Both the position numbers and the translations under genes were made by a program. 8,558 bases of DNA. Origin: an uncultured Rikenellaceae bacterium (GTDB taxonomy: Bacteria; Bacteroidota; Bacteroidia; Bacteroidales; Rikenellaceae). Below, piece after piece: positions 5,699 through 8,558 of this stretch. The notes under the pieces were generated by a model. That model saw only the letters and a list, made by a program, of their open reading frames with translations. It was not told the origin of the DNA and made no database searches. How positions within the stretch are numbered: position 1 is the stretch's first letter; each line of letters begins with the position of its first letter. Location: the NCBI GenBank assembly GCA_947037995.1, contig CAMQUV010000031.1:1-8558 (forward strand). Direction: 5' to 3'.

Positions 5699-7846
5699 TT
5701 ATTTTTTATTACCTCCGATTCTCCAAATAAGAGATATTTTAGCCTTAGTAGGCCCGAAATAATTTACATCGTAAGAGTTAATATAATTTGTTGTCCCGTA
5801 ATTCATATCGTATTTGTCGAATAGGTTTTTGTTGCACCCCGCTGACAGCGAGAATTCAAATCCCAGGCTTCGCCCAACAGGTATTTTTGCTCCCAGCGTT
5901 ATTCCTGCCCCGGCCGATGTTCCTTGTTGACCTGTGCTGCCCATTTTGATATTAAAATTGGTGTAACTAGCATACGCCCCAATAAATAATTTGTTCTTAA
6001 TAGGGTAGTATCTAAATTCAGGACTAGCACTCCACAGTCTCAATCTTTGGGTGTTATCTTTCCAGTTTGTATTCGCGTATTGACCCTCCAGGTTTACCGA
6101 AAACATATCTTTTGCAAATAAAGTCTCCAGCTCAAGATTTGCAGTTGTTGCAAGCAAATACAATAAGTTGGTTTTTAGTTCGAAGTTAACAGGCAGCGGC
6201 CCTCTATTTCTCTTAATACGAATAGTTTTTTGCGAATTGAACGTTTGTCCATTCTTAGAATTGAATTTTAGCTCTTTCTGTTTTTTACTAGATAATGGTT
6301 TTGCCGACTTGCTCTTATAAGGTCTGTTAGATGCCTTGAATGCCGTGCTATTGTTAGGATTCAGCTTTGCATCTTGACTAGCTTTTGCGCTGGCTTTAAT
6401 CTCTCGGTTTAGCTTTCTTGACGTCGAAGGTTTAGTTTTCGAAGCAGTTGAGTTTGGTTGTGTACCTGTGTATTTCCCACTGCCACTATTTGTTGCCAAT
6501 GCAGCTTTGTTCCTATCGTTTTCTGATTGTATTTTAGCCTGTTTTTTTGATTGCTTTTTCGATTGTTTATTCGAAGCAGAGCTACTAGTTTGATTAGTTT
6601 TTTTATTGAAGCCGTCGGGCGTTTCAAACACAAAAGTGGCGGTATTATCACCGATATCAGTATTTCGCTCTTTTGCCGCACTCTGTTGAGCATTACCCCC
6701 CGCATTGTTTTTATCTTCAACAACATATATCCCTGAGTTTTCTAGCGAATTGCTCCCTGTCTCGTTAAGGTTTGCAAGTAGATTGCCATCTAGGTCATTA
6801 TCTTGGTTGCCATCAGTTTTTTGCTGCTCGCTATAAGTGACATTTCCAGAATTACCACCCAGCGTATTTATCGGGGCAGTCCTCCCTTGCGATTGTGTTA
6901 ATTCTGCTGCATTTACAATTTCCAATGACTCTGCGTTGAGCTGACTTCCGGGTTTGCCAGTGAATTGCCTTGTATTAGTAAAAGCAAAAGTAGAGTTGTC
7001 AACTTTCGGGGCGAACTCGTCTTTATTACTAGCATTACGATGAGCATAGTCCTGTTCTGGTCGTTCCTGATATTGCATTGCGTCGCTAACGTTGAGATGG
7101 TTAGAACCCGTTCCGTCGTCTGGAGCAGTAGTCTCAGCTATGTCCGATTCGGGATGCAATTGCTGTTGCTGGGAGTCGTTATTGTTAGATTGTAGCAGGT
7201 TTTCGTAATTGTCATTATCGTGATTGTGCAGCGCCACGTTGTCAGTATAGATAATTGCTTTTTTACTCGACAAGTCAACTTGGTCGGCACAGTGAGCGCA
7301 TATATACAGCGTATCGCTTTTCGAATGGTTATTTGTTTCAACGACATCTAGCTCGGGGTACTCTTCAAATTGATTTGAATTGGGGTCCTGAGTGTACGAT
7401 TGCGATTGGTAGTTTTGAGCTTCCAGCAGGTCTTTTTCGAGTTTGAAAATAACAAGCACAATATTTCTCTCACCATTGCAGGTGGTAGTGAAATTAGTCG
7501 TTTTAAAGTTTTCTTCGCGCAGTCCGTGCATAGTAATCATATGCGATTTGACTCTATTGGAGCGAATTTTGACGACTTGCGCATTGAGGTTGTGTGTGTC
7601 ATACGAGGCGCAGTATCCTTGGACGTTGATAGGGTATTTTCCTCTCATCAGAGCGTTTCGGTGGCTTTGAATAAATCTGGCAAGTCTGACGAATTCAGAT
7701 TTATTACCTTCATAGTTGGCCCAAAAGATGTCCCTTTGCGACATGAATTTGAAGATAACGGTAGAATCTATCCCTGAGGCATTGGCCTTAGCCAGTGAAA
7801 GCAGTGCAAGTAGAGTGAAAATTAATATTCGTATATTTTTTATCAT
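5699..7846 (-). CDS. OmpA-like/DUF3575 fimbrial outer-membrane protein with long linker
   Basis: 715 aa, considerably longer than the roughly 400-500 aa usual for DUF3575 proteins. Signal peptide 1-23 (cleavage near ANA-SG). Residues about 28-138 look like a degenerate OmpA-type domain (FKFMSQRDIFWANYEGNK, PINVQGYCASYDTHNLNAQVVKIRSNRVKSHM). Residues about 552-712 are a convincing DUF3575 domain: FELKTNLLYLLATTANLELE, PEFRYYPIKNKLFIGAYASYTNFNIK, GAGITLGAKIPVGRSLGFEF, and YFGPTKAKISLIWRIGG at the end, predicted to be a small beta-barrel or beta-rich outer-membrane module. Between them lie about 400 residues of Asn/Gln/Ser-rich low complexity, acidic first and strongly Lys-rich from about 425. 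A CAHC pair sits at 183-186. As first gene of the fimbrial operon it probably has a structural or assembly role at the outer membrane. The reading frame is open throughout with no sign of a frameshift. Confidence 0.83.
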   Translation of the reverse strand: MIKNIRILIFTLLALLSLAKANASGIDSTVIFKFMSQRDIFWANYEGNKSEFVRLARFIQSHRNALMRGKYPINVQGYCASYDTHNLNAQVVKIRSNRVKSHMITMHGLREENFKTTNFTTTCNGERNIVLVIFKLEKDLLEAQNYQSQSYTQDPNSNQFEEYPELDVVETNNHSKSDTLYICAHCADQVDLSSKKAIIYTDNVALHNHDNDNYENLLQSNNNDSQQQQLHPESDIAETTAPDDGTGSNHLNVSDAMQYQERPEQDYAHRNASNKDEFAPKVDNSTFAFTNTRQFTGKPGSQLNAESLEIVNAAELTQSQGRTAPINTLGGNSGNVTYSEQQKTDGNQDNDLDGNLLANLNETGSNSLENSGIYVVEDKNNAGGNAQQSAAKERNTDIGDNTATFVFETPDGFNKKTNQTSSSASNKQSKKQSKKQAKIQSENDRNKAALATNSGSGKYTGTQPNSTASKTKPSTSRKLNREIKASAKASQDAKLNPNNSTAFKASNRPYKSKSAKPLSSKKQKELKFNSKNGQTFNSQKTIRIKRNRGPLPVNFELKTNLLYLLATTANLELETLFAKDMFSVNLEGQYANTNWKDNTQRLRLWSASPEFRYYPIKNKLFIGAYASYTNFNIKMGSTGQQGTSAGAGITLGAKIPVGRSLGFEFSLSAGCNKNLFDKYDMNYGTTNYINSYDVNYFGPTKAKISLIWRIGGNKK

Positions 7847-8184
7847 TTCGTCATTGTAAATTATAACTTATTATTATCACGAAAAAACGCATTAAAGTTA
7901 CTCACCTTAATGTTGTTTGAACAGAAAAACTAGCGTTTTCCTTCGTAATCTTGATGCAAATATAAGTTTATTATGCTTAAAGTCCTAGTTTTCCAAGGTT
8001 TTTGTAAATCAAATTGTAAAAAATAGAGCAAGTTTTGATAATTTGTCTATCATTTTATCAATATGCCCGAATTGCACACTCATAGCCTATTATTTCAAAT
8101 AGGTGGGTGCTTTGTCTTATAAACTTCATAGATTGAGGCCTTTAACGAAGTTTTAGTCTTTTGGGTTAGCAGTATAAAGCAAAC
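7847..8184. other. AT-rich intergenic region upstream of the fimbrial operon
   Basis: No credible gene on either strand. It holds the leader (about 100 nt) and -7 box of the fimbrial operon. Small symmetric elements are visible: AAAACTAG (7926-7933) with CTAGTTTT (7985-7992), centred on the -7 box; TTGATAA (8035-8041) with TTATCAA (8055-8061), 13 nt apart, of operator-like form; and CCTATT (8086-8091) with AATAGG (8098-8103). None is strong enough alone to call a binding site in such AT-rich DNA. Confidence 0.6.
7957..7964 (-). promoter_or_regulatory. Bacteroidetes -7 box for the fimbrial operon
   Basis: The minus strand reads TATATTTG, a perfect TAnnTTTG element. A transcription start just downstream would give a 5' leader of about 100 nt before the ATG at 7846. 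No TTTG is found at the usual -33 spacing, so the promoter may need an activator or be weak. No other such box was seen in the gaps inside the operon, so this is the best candidate for all four fimbrial genes. Confidence 0.5.
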
Positions 8185-8224
8185 AAAAGCCCCATCAGCC
8201 CGATGGTGGGCTAATGGGGCTTTT
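8185..8224 (-). terminator. Strong intrinsic terminator after the C1 peptidase gene
   Basis: A perfect 11-bp stem pairs AAAAGCCCCAT (8185-8195) with ATGGGGCTTTT (8214-8224). Inside it, AGCCC (8197-8201) pairs with GGGCT (8208-8212) around a 6-nt loop, with one C/A mismatch between the two helices. On the minus strand it begins 16 nt after the peptidase stop codon and ends in a T-rich tail (TTTTGTTTG). The A/T-flanked symmetry would let it work in both directions, although no plus-strand gene approaches it. Confidence 0.9.
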
Positions 8225-8240
8225 ATGGGTTGGCGTTAAC

Positions 8241-8522
8241 TTATTTTACAACGCTTTTTGGGACAACGATATTCATCGTTTTACCTTCAACAAAAGCTCT
8301 CGATGCATAGAAATAGCCCCCGAAAGGATTAGTCGTATTCCACGAGTTTTTGACTTTATAGAAAGTTTTGCCGTTTTGGTCTTTAGCAATTCCAACAATA
8401 ACCATCCCGTGGTCGTCAGTAGTTTGCCAGTTATCATACCATTTTTGGCGTAATTCCGGTGTGATTGTGATTTCGGTAACAATTTGGTCAGCCTTATTAA
8501 TTGTTTTAGCTAGCTCTTCGCT
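8241..8522 (-). CDS. C1 cysteine peptidase, bleomycin-hydrolase-like, C-terminal fragment
   Basis: Only the last 93 residues are present; the gene runs off the contig. It contains the His and Asn of the papain-type triad: DDHGM (His38 of the fragment) and VKNSW (Asn59), within WYDNWQTTDDHGMVIVGIAK and the conserved ending YFYASRAFVEGKTMNIVVPK. This matches the aminopeptidase C/bleomycin hydrolase (C1B) type common in Bacteroidales, which are about 380-470 aa; the catalytic Cys half and any signal peptide are missing. The open frame formally extends to a GTG at 8537, but those five codons (VLFRS) are encoded by sequencing adapter and are not biological, so the gene is truncated at 8522. A strong terminator follows the stop codon, so it is a separate unit from the fimbrial operon. 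Confidence 0.9.
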   Translation of the reverse strand, partial: SEELAKTINKADQIVTEITITPELRQKWYDNWQTTDDHGMVIVGIAKDQNGKTFYKVKNSWNTTNPFGGYFYASRAFVEGKTMNIVVPKSVVK

Positions 8523-8558
8523 AGATCGGAAGAGCACACGTCTGAACTCCAGTCACCG
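8523..8558 (+). other. Untrimmed Illumina TruSeq adapter
   Basis: Bases 8523-8556 are identical to the 34-base Illumina TruSeq indexed adapter, starting AGATCGGAAGAGC and ending CTCCAGTCAC; the last two bases (CG) would be the start of the sample index. This is library sequence and not genomic DNA. It truncates the peptidase gene and supplies a false GTG start at 8535-8537. Confidence 0.98.

Noticed and set aside
7400..7777. Plus-strand open frame of 125 codons opposite the OmpA-like domain
   Set aside because: It is the antisense of a clear signal-peptide and OmpA-like coding region, with no motif or credible leader of its own.
7847..8184. tRNA or small RNA gene in the long intergenic region
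   Set aside because: No cloverleaf or T-loop-like sequence was seen; the region is AT-rich with only short symmetric elements.
8185..8224. Insertion-sequence terminal repeat or attachment site
   Set aside because: The symmetric element has stem, short loop and T tail directly after a stop codon, which fits an intrinsic terminator; no transposase or integrase is nearby.
8241..8537. A complete 98-aa C1-like small protein starting at GTG 8537
   Set aside because: The first five codons lie in Illumina adapter; the protein is the C-terminal piece of a much larger peptidase.

Overview
The window looks like one metagenomic or draft-genome contig from a member of the Bacteroidota, most likely the order Bacteroidales. 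The reasons are the fimbrillin-family lipoproteins, an OmpA-like/DUF3575 outer-membrane protein and a DUF5119-type lipoprotein in one cluster, TAnnTTTG promoter boxes in place of sigma-70 ones, A-rich leaders without Shine-Dalgarno sites, and moderately AT-rich DNA. All genes are on the minus strand, so transcription runs from high to low coordinates. Both ends are technical or repetitive: the left end is a pure GTAG tetranucleotide repeat, and the right end is Illumina TruSeq adapter sequence that was not trimmed.

Reading in the direction of transcription: (1) 8522-8241 is the C-terminal part of a bleomycin-hydrolase-like C1 cysteine peptidase, followed by a strong intrinsic terminator (8185-8224). 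(2) About 340 bp of AT-rich non-coding DNA holds a perfect Bacteroidetes -7 box (7957-7964), which probably drives the next operon. (3) 7846-2745 is a four-gene fimbrial operon: an OmpA-like/DUF3575 protein with a very long low-complexity linker, a DUF5119-like lipoprotein with an acidic export signal, and two fimbrillin-family lipoproteins. (4) A short intergenic region (2627-2744) carries a hairpin terminator overlapping a second -7 box. (5) 2626-54 holds four closely spaced genes: a Thi4-type ADP-thiazole synthase with His in place of the sacrificial Cys (predicted sulfide-dependent), a ThiE/TenI-family protein, a stand-alone copy of the domain that usually sits at the C-terminus of SpoIIE-type phosphatases, and a pentapeptide-repeat protein.

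The fimbrial genes plausibly work together to make a surface pilus: two pilins secreted as lipoproteins, an accessory surface lipoprotein, and an outer-membrane protein with a periplasmic OmpA-like part. The Thi4 and ThiE genes form a thiazole-to-thiamine-phosphate module. The two genes after them are not known thiamine genes; their 15-23 nt gaps suggest co-transcription, and this operon is the least explained part of the window. All function calls come from reading motifs by eye; no database search was possible.
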